Positions 23,101 to 36,176 are shown, counted from the stretch's first letter. The stretch is 64,000 bases of DNA from Emmonsiellopsis sp. PD_33 (GCA_032988165.1 JANTQF010000008.1:124001-188000); one strand, 5' to 3'. The notes: generated by a model from the sequence alone, not told the origin. Program-made: numbers and translations.

Positions 23101-26100
23101 TGTCCGGGTATATATCCGGTATTGCGAGACGACAGTCACTAGCCCCTCTAGGTCCACGTCTCGCTGGGCCTATGGCGTTGGCCAGATTGCTTCTTGTGCG
23201 TCCCCCAAGCCCCCACGGAAGGAAGTTTAAGAGAAATAGCGTAAGGATTGGCCGTGTAAATAGGACTAAAAGCCTAATGATGCTTGAGGAGTCACGTCGA
23301 ATCCGCGACTGTTTCCTTCAAGTTCCTTTACTGTTAACTTGAATAACTTGCCAAGTGATTGGCGGTATTCTAAGTTGAGGAAGTTGTGGTTGGGCTGCCG
23401 GGGTAATAAAATAGAGGGTCCAGACGACTGTGCCGGTCGAATATTCGGGCTTCGGGGATATCAAACAACCCGCCACTCGGTGGTTGTCACGTCTCTATAG
23501 AGGCCCCGTTGTTCTAGTCCGCTAAAGGGACGAGTCAGCTGGAGCACTCAAAAGATGACAAATTGCGACAATGATAAGGGGAAGTAGGGGCCATCAAATA
23601 TTTCAAAAAGGGATGAGCTCGATCAGTGCTATCAGGGAGGATGTAATGGTAGATGTAGTGGGGATGATTGGTTCTCGGCATCACGAAAGACAAGGAAAAG
23701 GAGGGGGAGGGGGTGTGGGAAGTGGGTCAAAAAGAATGGAGTAATCCATATCCATGTATGTTTTGTTCTGTCGCCTTCTTAACTCGCTGACATATCACGT
23801 CCGTCAACCCCGATGCCGATTGCGGCCACTCACAGAAAGTAAACCCAATGAAAATAGGAAATAACCATGCATCGCCTTTTTTTTTTTCATAATAACGCCC
23901 CACACGCGCGCGGATACACAAAAGAAATAAGAAATCTAAAATCATGGTACAGTCCAAATGAAACTTTGCAGCCCATGTTAACGCCTCATAAATACCCGAT
24001 GAATGAAACCAAAGAGTCGGTCTAGCCACAGGTTACCGGGAGGCCCCTGTATGACAACAGAATGTTAGTCCTTGCAGTCACCCAAGATAATGTCTATAAA
24101 TGAAAGGAAAAATCAATATGGGATCTGTACTGGGAGGATAGAAATTGACACAGAGCAGGGGAAAATGTGACGGCAGTAAGTTGGCAAGTTCGAAAATTGG
24201 GATGGTACTTCTTATACTGTAATAGCTCCCTCATCGGAACCCTTGCCGTAGCTCAGTAGGAAATAGATAGCGTAGAAAGGGGAGGAGATGGGGTCGGACG
24301 CTAGCGCTTGCAAAGACGGCATTGCCCCACGACCACGATAAACCTTTCATGAGGGCTTTCGTCACAACGGATGCCGCTGGCACCATCTGTCGAGATTCGA
24401 AAAAAATGGTTTGCAGGGTCACGACAAGCGCTGTAGATATAGAAATTCTTGAAAAAATTGCACATTGCGACTGATCCGCTCAACTCGGAGCGCGAAGGAA
24501 TAAAGGGACTTGGGGAGACAGGCTAGGATGTAGCCAAATAAATTTTGCGGTATCTAGGAGTCCATTGTCATTTCACCAAACTTCAAGGCTGCTAATAAGA
24601 GGTCTTAATCGGCAAATTTTAACATACCTGGTTATTTTGGAGCGACAATGAAAGTTTAGTTGTGCTATCGATATCGAAGATTTTTTGGCGCAAGATGAGG
24701 AGGTACTCGGCCCCTTTTGTAGGGAAATATACAAAAAGAAGTGGGTGCTTTCCCTTCGCAGACGTCGGGGAGGCCCCAAGGTTTTCTCCGTCACTATAAA
24801 CGACGAGGAGACCCGTCACAGGATTGGCCAAAGATAGATAGACTATAGAGCGCAAAAACCTAGTTAAACAAGGCTACTTGAAGCTTCTGGAGTTTGACGA
24901 AGAAGAATCCATCTCCTCGTCGATCGAGCAGGGATTATTGGCGATTGATAATGCCAGCCTGAAGATTAATGACAGGAATGTGTCTATGGACGCCACAGGG
25001 GAGAAAAGTTGTTGTTTATGTGACTTTTCTGCGCGGTTAGAAGAACACGGCTAGGAGAATTGCGGGACGGCAGAACCTTGCAAGGCTCGGGATATCAGGC
25101 ATGTGCTAACCCGCGGGGGAAATAGTGATATATTCCCGTTCTCTAGCCCGCTGGGAGTCGGAATTTCTTCCGGCCACAGAGAAAAATAAACTTCGCATGA
25201 AACCTTTAGTATAGTAGGCTCGCATACACGAAGGATTGCAATGAATGCATTGTAACCGCGTCGTGCCTTGCGGATACTAAAGCCAAAGAATGGGGCATAT
25301 GGTGGGCCATGCAAGCCACGAGCGCTGGAGCGAAATACACCCCACCATTGATATGTGGCTAGTAAACATCAGATTATGCATAACTTCAACACAGTTAGTA
25401 CGTGGACCTTTTTCCCTTTTTCCTTCTTCCTTCTTCCATTTTTCCTCCGGGAAGAAACCTGAAACTAATATTAGATTTGGGGGGAGGCTCATTGATGCTC
25501 GACCGGCGTGTTGTCCGAAAATCGATGGATACAACAGGCCAATTAATGCTCGACGGTTAAAGCATCAGGAACGATCCCCAGACAGCAGACCTAGGTGGAA
25601 AATGTATCGTCTGGGAAAAATGGGTCATAGTACTCATCCTTCTACCCGATCATGGCGTGATAACAAACTCATCAATGAGAAACGACAGAACGAGAGACCA
25701 GAGCAACAAGTCTGGGCATCTAGGCCTCTGACACCAGCATTCCTCTGCCGGTTAGGCCAGCCGAAACACTCGAGACACTATGATTCGTACGTGTAGTATC
25801 GTCCGTGGTTTGGCCATTGTGATAGTGCCCGCAGGGCCAAAGAGCAGCCTCCATGTTGTCCAAGTCCTTCGGGAAATGAACCGCATAAACCACAGCCGGT
25901 ACTGGTGGTGACCGCAAGGAACGCCATGTGACAGATTCCCAAGAACACAGTTCCGGAGTTGAAGCACGGAATTGGCATAACATGGTATCGAGGACAGTTG
26001 AGAACTTGAGATGAAGGTTTTTGGTGGCGGGCGACATCTGTTTTACCTCCTGGGCCGCTAGTCTCGTTCGGGTTTAGGCCCACTCTTATTTAGGCAAAGT

Positions 26101-26464
26101 TGCGGTACCTATGCGCTAGGCCGGATAAGGCTAGCCACAAACATTCCCCAGGCTTATGTCAGCGGTCTCAGTTGAGCCCCAAAATAGCAACGTTCAACAT
26201 CGACGTCCTGTCGACGCCAACCTCCAAATTTTCTATCCCCACGCTCGTTATCTCCGTCCCTCACTTCCGCCAGCTCGGATCTACTGTTGGCCGTAGGTTT
26301 GGTAGCAATGACCTTGTGATTCCGAAGATTTCTTATCTGTACCCATTCCGTGGTCCCCCCATTCGCGACCAAACGAGACCCTTCACTATCCATCCCCCCG
26401 ACTTACCCCACGTCCTTTTTCAATCGAGTGAAGCGGCCTAATAGTCGCCATCTTTTTTTCCACA
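20137..26464. other. Long gene-poor region (6.3 kb)
   Basis: No frame here has a recognisable domain or a consistent spliced extension. Visible low-complexity features are pyrimidine tracts near 21430-21470, a (TTTC)n tract near 22455, and a G-rich run at 23702-23726. The base mix is ordinary and CpG is present, so this is not a decayed transposon like the one at 41.7 kb. The right end should hold the Chs7 promoter and leader. Long non-coding transcripts are possible but not visible from sequence. Confidence 0.5.
23702..23726 (+). other. G-run tract able to form a G-quadruplex
   Basis: Four runs of three or more G (5, 5, 3 and 3) are separated by loops of 1, 3 and 4 bases. This fits the usual G3+N1-7 pattern. 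It lies 2.7 kb upstream of Chs7 with no gene around it, so a role is only a guess. Confidence 0.5.
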
Positions 26465-27593
26465 ATGGGCTTTGGCGACTTTGAGTTCATCTGCCGTAAG
26501 GCAGCCATCCCAGTGTGCTCGTTGATCGGACCTCCGTCCCCAATATCCGGTGCTCGAGGCATACTACCCAACTGCTATGCCAGGAATATCGAAGTCGCAA
26601 ATACGATCATTTTTCAAGGAGCCACCGATATCACTCATATCGCTGCCTTGGCGATGACGGTTATCATGGTTATCCACGTACGGTCAAAATTCACTGCAGT
26701 GGGTAAGTACATGAAACTGTCGAGGAGATCCATGGAATAAGGTTCTGATATCAGTTGCTGCTGTTAGGACGAAAGGAAATTACGATGTTTTTCTATCTCT
26801 ACATGGCATTGACAATGTGCTCGCTCGTTCTCGATTCCGGTGTCATCCCTCCAGGAAACGCCGTGTTCCCCTACTTCACGGCGGTTCAAAATGGCCTCAC
26901 CTCTGCCATGTGTACTTGCTTGCTTATCAATGGCTTTGTCGGATTCCAGCTCTACGAGGACGGGACAACGCTATCGGTCTGGTTACTTCGACTCTCATCC
27001 CTTGGAATGTTCGTCGTTTCGTTCGCTATCTCGCTCTTAACCTTTAAGGGGTGGGGAGGGCTTTCCCCAGAGAAGACCATTGGACTCTTCGTGGTGGTGT
27101 ACATCGTGAACGCCATTTGCTTGGTCGTATATCTAGTGATGCAGATTATCCTCGTTGTAAATACTCTGCAGGACCGTTGGCCACTGGGTCACATCGCTTT
27201 CGGTACCCTCTTTTTCGTTATCGGACAGGTGATTTTATACGTCTTCAGCGAAACCATCTGCGAAAATATCCAACACTATCTTGATGGCTTATTCTTCGTT
27301 ACTATTTGTAACCTATTAGCCGTTATGATGATATACAAGGTACGTTCATTCCCCTTCAAAATTGTGGCTTCGAATCCGCAGCTAACTTTTGTGGACAGTA
27401 CTGGGATTCTATTACGAAAGAAGATCTCGAGTTCTCCGTCGGCGTCAAACAGAATACCTGGGAAGTCAAGGAGCCCCTACCCGAGGACGACCGAAGAGCA
27501 ACCGTTTACCAGGACACTAATTCCGAATACGCTGGCAGCATGTATCACCACCGGAACTCCACCTACGGAGGCGGACAAGCAGCAGGCTACTGA
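26465..27593 (+). CDS. CHS7: Chitin synthase export chaperone Chs7
   Basis: ER membrane chaperone that lets class IV (Chs3-type) chitin synthase leave the ER, needed for cell-wall chitin. Exons 26465-26702, 26768-27339 and 27399-27593 give 334 residues, the usual family length. Introns begin GTAAGT and GTACGT. The N-terminus MGFGDFEFICRKAAIPVCSL followed by PNCYARN and the first membrane segment ending HVRSKFTAVGRKEI are hallmark Chs7 sequence. Several further hydrophobic segments follow, consistent with the seven-span topology known for the family. The last exon encodes the polar cytosolic tail (YWDSITKEDLEFSVG...). Reading through the second intron would give a different, basic tail, so splicing matters for the end. 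It stands alone, with no linked wall genes nearby. Confidence 0.95.
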
Positions 27594-29219
27594 AAAAAAT
27601 GCAAGAAAAAATACGAGGCGCCCGATTTACGTCGAGCATTTCGCCCCCAGCATGCGCCCACCCGCATTCGACGATTAATTTCGTTTTTCCTATTCTCCGG
27701 TGGGACTTCCTCTTGTTTATTCCCTTTCCTTGTCTACCAGGGTACAATCCTGGCTTGCATTTTCCTTTGACAAATACCTTGTCTTATAATCCACACGAAA
27801 ACTTTAATGCTCGGAGTTCATTGGGTTTCTCTTTTTTTGGGGTATATTGGCAGTCCCTGACATGCATCGTGTGTGTACACCTCATTTCCTCTTTTTCTTC
27901 TCATTCCCCTTTTTCGCGATTCCCCTTGCTGAAGATCTGTTTTGGTCGTTGTGTTTTTGTTCACACTCGACACATAAATCAGGACAACAGTCCATCGAAC
28001 GAAGCGTTAAAGCGTTCTGTTTTAATATTTCTTTTGCACTTATACCATATGGATATTGTAATAACTATATTTCAATGCATGTTTCTGCATAGGTTTACAA
28101 GCGTGCTTTGTTTAATCTCCGTAGTTCTAGAAAGAGCGGCGTTGGAAGCACACGGTGTTGGGAGAACCTATTTAATACTGGCAGTCTAATTCCAGATGTT
28201 GTTGAGTTTGGATGTGAAATATAAGGACTAACTCCCAATAGAAGAACCGTTTGTTACTGGAACTTGTTACAACCTCGTCACGCACCTTTCTATCTTCATG
28301 AGATGAGAAGGGCAACAACTAAAGCGTAAACTCCGTAAGATGTTCGTTTCCCAAGTCGACCGCATAATGGATTAAGAAGTCATGAATCCTTCTGTCATTA
28401 ACCGTAAAAAGAAAAACGAGACTAATTGAGCTAACCTACAATCTCTCCGAAAGGGTTTACTCCCACAGATAAAGATACACGATGGCGTTAAGTCCGCCAC
28501 ATAAAGAAAACCCGTTATGGTTATCGGATCCGTCAAGGATGGTAATTGTTCCATACAGCATTGCTGGCGGCGAAGTATCGACATACATGTAAGCTGCTAA
28601 TGAGGTTGGGTTTGAGGAAACCACCGAAAACTGATATATAATGCCCTATGCCTCATTGTATTAGTAAATTAAATTGAAAACGAGAAAATAAATCACTTAC
28701 TACAGAAACCGAGGGGACAGTTGGTATTAGTATTAGGCTCTTAGCTGGAAATTTGCAGGTCCAAGCCACAGACCCTTTCATAAGCATTGTAGCTGAAAAT
28801 TCGCCCTCCTAACCCGGGTTACCGTCGTCGAACTGCAAGCTACACATGTAACATAGGTGGGAGGTGTCACTGAAATAACGATACTCTTGATATGATATCG
28901 GAACGGATGGGATTTTGCCTAAACAGGCTTGGTATCCACACCCTGATAGGCGTCCAAATATCCGAAACCAACCAATCTCGTGCGAAAGTAAGAATGCATC
29001 AAGATCGTATCAACTACCATCGGAGATGTTGCTCACGAGTCCATTGCCGATGTCATCTGGGATATTGGAAAGCCGGGTGGTGCGTAAAAAATGTATAGGA
29101 ACGGAGAAACGGCACCATATCTGAGAACGTGGTAGAATCTGTAGCCACGCAAGTTTGACCGCACAGGATCCACAGCATGAGGAAAAGGGACATGCGATTA
29201 TGGCCCAAATGCCCCCTAC
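27594..29219. other. Intergenic between convergent genes, no gene seen
   Basis: About 1.6 kb between the Chs7 stop and the end of the minus-strand hydrolase gene. The T-rich first 400 bases look like a 3' UTR. The remaining frames are short and lack motifs. Confidence 0.55.
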
Positions 29220-30810
29220 CTAATCCACCAGGACCACATCGTCGGCATCAATAAACTCCTGTCTTTCACCAGCACTTTGCGAGCCATGACTGCCGCCCAT
29301 TTTATCACCGCCATACCCAGGAGAGTCGGCAGTCGAATACCATCCCTTATCCACCCATCTAACCAGCAGCTGAGAAGCCTGGCTCGCCAAGTCGTAAAAG
29401 GACGGATTTTCTCCGGGTACAAACATGCTCATGTGCGCCCTCGTCTCATCAGTCGCCTTATCATTCGTAGCTTTTATCCATTTTATACCGGATATATTGC
29501 TGTATGTTGCCTTGTCGTCTTTGTTATCGCTCTCCTCCACGTCGTTCGGAAGGTTGCAAAACGTCCTCAGCTTGGAGCGTAGTATATACCGTGTTAGTAG
29601 CGTAGGTGATGGTGTGGTTCTCGTGGTCCTACCACTGGGAACATCAAGTGCGCCTTTACCCAAGCAGGTGTAGAAATCTGCGGCACCTATACCCCTTTCC
29701 TGTTGCAACTTTGCAATGGACATCATGCGCCGCCGTAGTTCTTCAGGGCGTGCTAAACACCCAACAAATTCAAGATGGGAGGTTGCCCAGCTAAAACCTT
29801 CCAGGAATTTATCCCGGTGGGAATATAATGCAGCAGCTCCACCAGCCGCAACAGCCCCTGCTGCTCCCGCATACATGGCGTAGCGACCCCAGCGTTGCCA
29901 GGACGGTACTTCGGCTGCATCTACCATAGAATTGTCTAATGTTGAGGAGGATGGGCTACTGCTCGTTGTAGGCGGTAGGGAAGCTGGTGCTGGCTTAGTG
30001 TCACCCCGAGTTGCCGGAGTGCCCTCCGCCTTGTTATCCTTCTTCTTCCCAGTTCCCCAGCCAAAGACACCTGCGACCTCTGAAATCGCGCCATACGCAG
30101 CAGTGGCGGTTTTGTACTGGTTTTCAGCCGTGTATGATACCACTCCCGGTGCGATTCCGAGGAAAGGGGTGTCAAATGCAAGGAGGCCTTGGATGTGAGG
30201 GAACATGAAGGCATTGGGTTCCACTGGCTTTCCTTCAGATTCGGAGGTTCGCGATGAGGAGAGGTTCGAGGGCGCGGGTAGGAGCTGTTCAGATGCTAGG
30301 AGGAGGAGGGTTTCTGCGGCGACAATTCCGCCCATCGAATGGCCGATCAACATGACATGGACAGAGGGGTCCACGGTGGGGGATGGAGCTCCATTCGCAA
30401 CTTCGATATCGATTACGTAGTCTTGGAGCCTGTAGATTCGCCGTTAACTTAGGTCCTTTTAAGATTGCAGCAAAATACGATTCAATCATTGATCGCCTTT
30501 GCAACTAATTTGAGATAACGAACCATTCTCGAAATCTCCCCACGCATTGCATCAGATCACCCTTGGTCTCGAACTTCGGGTATGTCACCGTGAGGACTTC
30601 GAGATGAGGCAAGCCCTGGCTTACCAACTCCCGCAGTTGAGTGGGGAGCCCTGCGAAGGTATCATCACCGCCCTATTATGGCCCCGTCAAAACTTCAGTC
30701 CCGTTGAATATTCAATGCGAATAGGAATCTCTCTAACAATGCGCCAGTGAGGCCTGGGGCGGACGAACCTTAAACCCATGGATAAACACTAGGAGTAGCG
30801 TCTTCTTCAT
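29220..30810 (-). CDS. DUF676-type alpha/beta hydrolase, lipase-like
   Basis: Predicted serine esterase or lipase. Exons on the minus strand: 30810-30769, 30672-30524 and 30429-29220, giving 466 residues. The tiny first exon encodes MKKTLLLVFIHGFK, whose HGF is the oxyanion-hole strand of the fold; the second continues GGDDTFAGLP and YPKFETKGDL, typical of DUF676 proteins. The third holds the nucleophile elbow GHSMGG (residues ~108-113). A likely catalytic His is in TRAHMSMF near residue 420. A Gly/Ala-rich segment near residue 255 (YAMYAGAAGAVAAGGAAAL) may touch or span a membrane. The splice joining exons 2 and 3 splits a Trp codon (TG|G) and restores FREWLQDY, which supports the model. Substrate unknown. 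Confidence 0.88.
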
Positions 30811-31270
30811 TATTTGCGTAGACTCAGAAACGTATGATTCATGGCCAGCGTTGTATCGTAAGATGCTTTAAATGTTGTGTCCACTGGTCGAGGATGTTCG
30901 AGGTTGGCGTCATCGTGAGGTTAAACCCGGAGCCCCGAAGTCACGTGCTCATCGTTAGGGCTGACCTCACCTTCCTACTTACTCTCCCTTGACGACAATC
31001 AACCGATAAACACTTTTATATTTCTATTTTATGCAGTTTTTAAAGGTTACCTGAAGAGAATTTCGGCTATATATGTTCAATATTACGTTGACCAAAGTCA
31101 TATACATGCTAAGCTCACATGTCAAGCAATCTCTAAACCAATGCGCCTTAAAATCTATATATTTGGCCAATTCAGGATGCAACACAGGGAGGATGAAAAT
31201 CCCATACCAACCCGTCCAAAACATATCCATGCAACAGTAAAGGGGTTTATACACTTGAGCTGACCCACAC
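30811..31270. promoter_or_regulatory. Promoter region of the hydrolase gene with a CACGTG E-box
   Basis: 460 bases between the start of the minus-strand hydrolase and the end of the thioesterase. TCACGTG occurs at 30941-30947, about 130 bases upstream of the hydrolase ATG. CACGTG is bound by bHLH factors such as Cbf1 in fungi. A role here is inferred only from distance. No gene is seen. Confidence 0.4.
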
Positions 31271-32720
31271 TTAGAGCTTACCCTTAAACGACACCCTTAT
31301 CAGCCCATCCTGAATCACCGACGCAACCAGCGTGCCATCGGCTCCCCAGACCTCTGCCTTCATAAGCCCCCGGTTCTCGCCAGCACGGCTCGTCTCCATT
31401 TCCAGCGTAAACCATTTCATGCGTGACTCTTCATCCGGGGCGTCCCAGTTGAGCATCCTTAACGCGGGGCCATGAGTGTGGAAGATGACAGTATGGCTTA
31501 GACTGGCGATATTGGTGATGTCTTCCACCAGATCGTGGGCCCAAGCAATGACGAAGAGCGAGTTGCGATCACTGTAAAATAAGTGAGCGCAAATATACAG
31601 ATTGTCATATTCTCCCGCCTCATCGGCTTTCCGGATCTCCTCCAAGTTTCCCGCATCCCCCTCGTCCTCCAGACCCGGCAGTCCCAGGAATCTGTAAAAC
31701 TGCAATTGCCGATATCTCTCCTTGTGATTCCGCGCATCCACCGATTCGTTGTATTTGTCCATATTCACCTTCCTCCCCTCGACGCCGGCAAAGTCTATTT
31801 CTTCGGTATTGCCCTGTTCCACCTCCAAGTACCACGTTGGCCGATCAACGCCCGGCGCAAGTGGGTGATCTTCTATCCTTTTTCCTTCAAGGACGGATTT
31901 GTATTTTTCTTGGATGTTTGAAACTGGCTGATGTTCGAATACGTAGTTCCGTTCGGCGCGTTTGAAACTGCATATACAGCTGAAGCAGACGCCTTCTCCT
32001 TGGGTAACGTCTACACCGCGAAGGCAATATGTTGATCCTTCTCTAATATGGCGCACGGTGTATGTGTAGGGGATTAAATCCATGCCCGGAAGGGTAAAGG
32101 AACCTGTTATATTCTAATCCCATGGTAAGTGACTGTTCTGATCTTAGGATATGACGAAGAATGTGTTCGAATATGGGAAATGGAAAGCACTGGTTCAATA
32201 TCTGCCTCCTTTCCGGGAGTTTGTTCGCCAATGCGCCGCTACCCTTGGCCCAACTGATTCATTTTAACTACACATATACGAATTATACCAGGCCGGTCCC
32301 AAACTTACCCAACCGAATTAATCGCGAATTAAATCGAAAGGGGCAGGATAAACAAGGAAAAAACAGAGCCTAAAAACCTACATGCAATGCAAACCCCTTC
32401 TTCACCGTCTTGGACGCCGCATATGCCGCCTGGGCATAAACATGTCCACCATATGCAACCTTAAAACACTCAGGCCGATACGGCGCCATGAGCGCCTGAA
32501 AGCGTTCGAACTTGAATGGCTGCCCGTTCCCATTTGCGTTTCCACAGCTTTCATAGTTGTCCGCATTGCCGTCTAGCCTTTCGAGGGCCATCAGCTTCAC
32601 GAATGGGTATCGAGGAGGCGCTTCGGGTCTAGAGAGTGGTTCTTCTTCATGGTTGCTGTCGTTGTCGTCGGTGTGGGCGCTGGCGCTGGGCGGCGAGCTA
32701 TCCGGAGGTGGATTTGACAT
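31271..32720 (-). CDS. TesB-type acyl-CoA thioesterase (ACOT8/Tes1-like)
   Basis: Hydrolyses acyl-CoA to free acid and CoA, usually in peroxisomes beside beta-oxidation. Exons 32720-32382 and 32113-31271 give 393 residues. I chose the acceptor GATTAG at 32114 because it yields ALHNITGSFTLPGMDLIPYT, matching the family pattern of a Ser/Gly-rich strand, TLPG, then a Y-V hot-dog strand; the other nearby AG breaks the frame. Exon 1 holds the first hot-dog region (PECFKVAYGGHVYAQAAYAA, the GG-H/QA-A motif), after a disordered Ser/Pro/Asp/Glu-rich start of ~50 residues. Exon 2 has VTQGEGVCFSCICSFKRAE and the second hot-dog domain (FHTHGPALRMLNW). The C-terminus is GKL, which could act as a weak PTS1 signal. 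The length is close to yeast Tes1 plus the N-terminal extension. Confidence 0.9.
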
Positions 32721-34906
32721 TGTTTTATGTCGTCCGGAGGAGGCGGGTTATGATAGGGGAATGCGGGTGGGAATTGGGGAGGAAAGACGATGGAGGGGGG
32801 AAATCGCGGGGACAGGCGAATTGCTTCAATGTCGGGGAAATAATCCGGAGGGGCTCCACACGAAACAAGTTGTCCCGAGTGTATGATTTAAAAGGGGGAG
32901 GAGTTTCGTATGAAGTGGTTAATATGAGGAAGAAGAGGGCAAAGGAGAAAATGTTTTCTTGAAGAACGGACAGATGGGGGAGGACCTTATAAATTATTCT
33001 GATGAACTAGTACTTTTGCTAACTAGAGCTAACACGGACCCTACCATCACAAGAAGCATGTGCTCAATCCCCTTTTTTGAAAAGAGAAAATAGATAACCC
33101 ATCCATGAGCGTTTCCCTGCCCTGCTGCAAAGAAATGAACACTGTTGAATGCTGAACTCGGCCTTCAATTCCGGCTATTGATAGGCCAACTTGCCGAGGC
33201 TCATGCTGGACCATGTGGTCGGAACGGGGATATATTTATCCGTGCCTTTTGATTTAATTACGTAATCTGGAATAATCCCCCATCATTGGCCAGGCCAACA
33301 AAACGACTTCCCGAGTATCATCAAGGTTCCTTTCAGAACTATTTCTCCCTCTTCCCGCATTTCCTATCAACAACTGTTATTTGAGGATGCAAGCCAGTCT
33401 ATCCATGTATGCAAGAGCCATCCAGCTCAGTTATATGACCAATCTTGCAATTCAAGCATCCCGAGGTCCTTTTTCCTACAACTGCAGCCCGGGGCTCCCC
33501 CGCTCCCTCAACAATTTCCTGGCCTCGTTTGTTGAGATTGAAAGGAAACCACGGTAGGCCAAGATGAAAACTGCTTATTTACCTAAATGGCCCCCCTTTT
33601 TTTTATCGTTATTATTATCATTATTAGTCCTTACAGTGCACTAAGGTTGGCCTATATCTTTAAGCTTTTGCCGGATGGCAATCACCCCAACAGCCGAGAG
33701 GGGGCAGCCAGACAGAACAGAGTGTTCAGGCATCTCTGTTGAGACTATCCTAATTACTTCTATTTTGAAAAAAAGGGAGAAAGGCCACTCTGATGCCATA
33801 CTCCAAAGTCTACCTACATGTCAGAAAAACGTGGAAGTAAATGGAGGGTTAAAAAAGCCCCTCTCATGGCTAGCACCAATCCATTGCAGTCTGGCAAAGA
33901 AAAACAGACACAGCGGAACAAAAAGAATTGATAAAGCCTCAACACCTGAAACACTCTCTAGCCCTCTTTCTATTTGAATTCAAGCAGTCATCTCAATACT
34001 TTTGGCCCCTGTCCTTTTTCACCCAATCTCCATCCTGGATAATGATTGCGCAAGTTAATCAATACATCTGTCTCCCACTGTTAACCAGAATACCGCCCAC
34101 CCACCTCTCTGAAAAGCAAAAGAAGAGATGTTCATTTCCCCTATGCAATCAATTGGCCTCCATCCATCTATCCATCCATCTATTTCCGGCCCAAAAGCTA
34201 AAAATAGACCCCCAATAGCCAGAACCGAAAAAAACAATACATAGGAAAGCCAAATCTAGGCAACCTTTATCGTTCTGAGTTTTACTTATAAGTTTTGGAC
34301 TTTTTTTCTGAGTCCTTGTCTACCTATCTATCTACGCACACTCTCCCTCGGTACTTTGCTTTTTATGAGGTCCTTTTTGACCCTCATCAGGTTCCGGCTT
34401 TGCCTTCATTCAATGGCTATAAACTGCATCATCATTGGGATAGATAATAACATATCTACCTAGTCCCAGGGTTAGTGATGTAGTTGCTAGATTTGGATCG
34501 GAACGATCGGATGGAACTAGCACACTCGTACCAGACCAGATAAACCAACCTGCATATACACAGAGGATATATAGAGGGAGTCTGGTGGCGACACAGATCC
34601 CCTCTGTCGGAACATCTATATCCAGTGAGGCATATGGGAGGGAGGCGGTACATAGTAGGGAGGAAGAATTGGGTTTTTCTTTCCTGACCCCGAAAGCCGA
34701 TTTGGGATTTAACTAGATTGAATCGATTCGAATCAGTAGCGACTTCATCATATCTATCTATCCCATTTCCATAGGGCTGTTTCTTTTTGCCTGCGCCATT
34801 CATTGCGTTGCCGCGCTTCTTCCTTTTTTTTCCCTTTCATTTTTTTTACCCTGAACCTACCTCCCAGTTCAATCAGAGTTCCCAGGTTCCAGACTTCAAC
34901 CCGGAC

Positions 34907-34966
<60 letters not shown>
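34907..34966. repeat. (ATCA)n microsatellite, 15 units
   Basis: Perfect tetranucleotide tandem repeat of 60 bases. It is open in two frames and would encode a repeated Asn-Gln-Ser-Ile chain, but nothing around it supports coding. Confidence 0.95.
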
Positions 34967-35760
34967 CGAAGTTTTTCAAATGATAGGGTTAGTAGTAGTT
35001 AAATCAGTAAAATAAGGTTTAGTTACCTAACTATGCTGCTATTTGAGTTTTTTTTTTTCCTTTCCTTTTTTCCCTTCTATCATTCCATCCATACCAGTCT
35101 ACCAGTCCATACATACATACACACACACCACACACACACAGCTCTCATAACTGGTTCAGTTAGAGAGTTTTTAATCCATCGTTTCTCTCCACATCCTAGA
35201 ATATTTCTAATCAGGGTCTGGACGTCCGCATCATCAATCATCAATGGGAAAGATGAGAAGTCCAGGCAAAACCGTATAAATTATTATCAATCGGCTCGCT
35301 CAGCCCTACAGTACCTACATACATGTACCTACCTGCTAATAGAAACCGGTCATATCCGTTTCTAACAGCAGTAAAATAAAAATCATTCTTCAATCGTCGC
35401 GCGTTGGTTGATTGTTTTCCGAGATTCCTTCAATTGGGTAGTTTATTGTACTTCTTCTCTACCTTGGTTAATGGATATACTTTTTCGCGTTTCCTAGGTG
35501 GGTTACTGGTGGATTTGGCCCCCGATCCGATGGATGTCCGGACTGCTTGCTACATCCAGTTATTATAGTTAATGAATGATTACAATTTTACCCAATGGAT
35601 GCTTTAGAATGTTTAAAATAATGCAAAATGATATCATTATCATATGCATATAATATAATGAGTGCATTTCGAAACTATTTCTGTTCTTCTGAGTCAAGTA
35701 ATGAAAAATGAAAAATGATGGACACAACACTTAGGAAATAAATGCTGAGCGTAGGGGTCT

Positions 35761-35793
35761 ACTGACTGACTGATTGACTGGCTGACTGACTGG
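35761..35793. repeat. Imperfect (GACT)n microsatellite
   Basis: About eight GACT-like units with single-base variants (GATT, GGCT), in the 3' flank of the cyclin gene. Confidence 0.8.
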
Positions 35794-36176
35794 TTGGACA
35801 AAGCTACTTCTTAGCTTTTAAAAGCAAGCCTGGGGAGGGGGGAAAGGAAACGAAAGAAAGAAAACAGACGTCTTTAAATGGAACTGAACCGCAATAAAGC
35901 TTAAGGTCTGACTTAGGATGATAAAACAATACAATGCAACGCAACGCAACGCAGCCCGGGGAATATTTGAATCGGAAAAATAAAAAGATAGTCAAAAGGT
36001 AAAACAGACATCCACGCCCATCTATGCTAAATTCAAAAGAACGCCGACGCAATGCTCAATAACACAAGTTGTATTCATTCAAAAGGGGAAAGCAAAATGC
36101 AAGGAAATAGGCTTGATGCTGTACAAGATCGTAAATTGGGTTGGCAAACCAAGGTCTGGTGTTCCCCCAGGGACGC

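Larger units (their letters stand above)
32721..36176. other. Intergenic, simple repeats, no gene seen
   Basis: About 3.5 kb between two minus-strand genes: the thioesterase promoter at the left and the cyclin 3' region at the right. It is rich in T and pyrimidine tracts and microsatellites (ATCA at 34907-34966, ACAC near 35117, GACT near 35761-35793, CAACG near 35937). Open frames through these repeats are low-complexity artefacts. Confidence 0.6.

Noticed and set aside
22986..23342. Open frame of 118 codons rich in Arg and Ser
   Set aside because: No motif, no splice-consistent extension and no homology I recognise. Composition fits chance.
25290..25796. Open frame of 168 codons on the plus strand
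   Set aside because: Low-complexity sequence, with competing frames of similar length on the other strand and no domain.
34787..35015. Frames encoding Asn-Gln-Ser-Ile repeats
   Set aside because: They exist only because the ATCA microsatellite has no stop in two frames.
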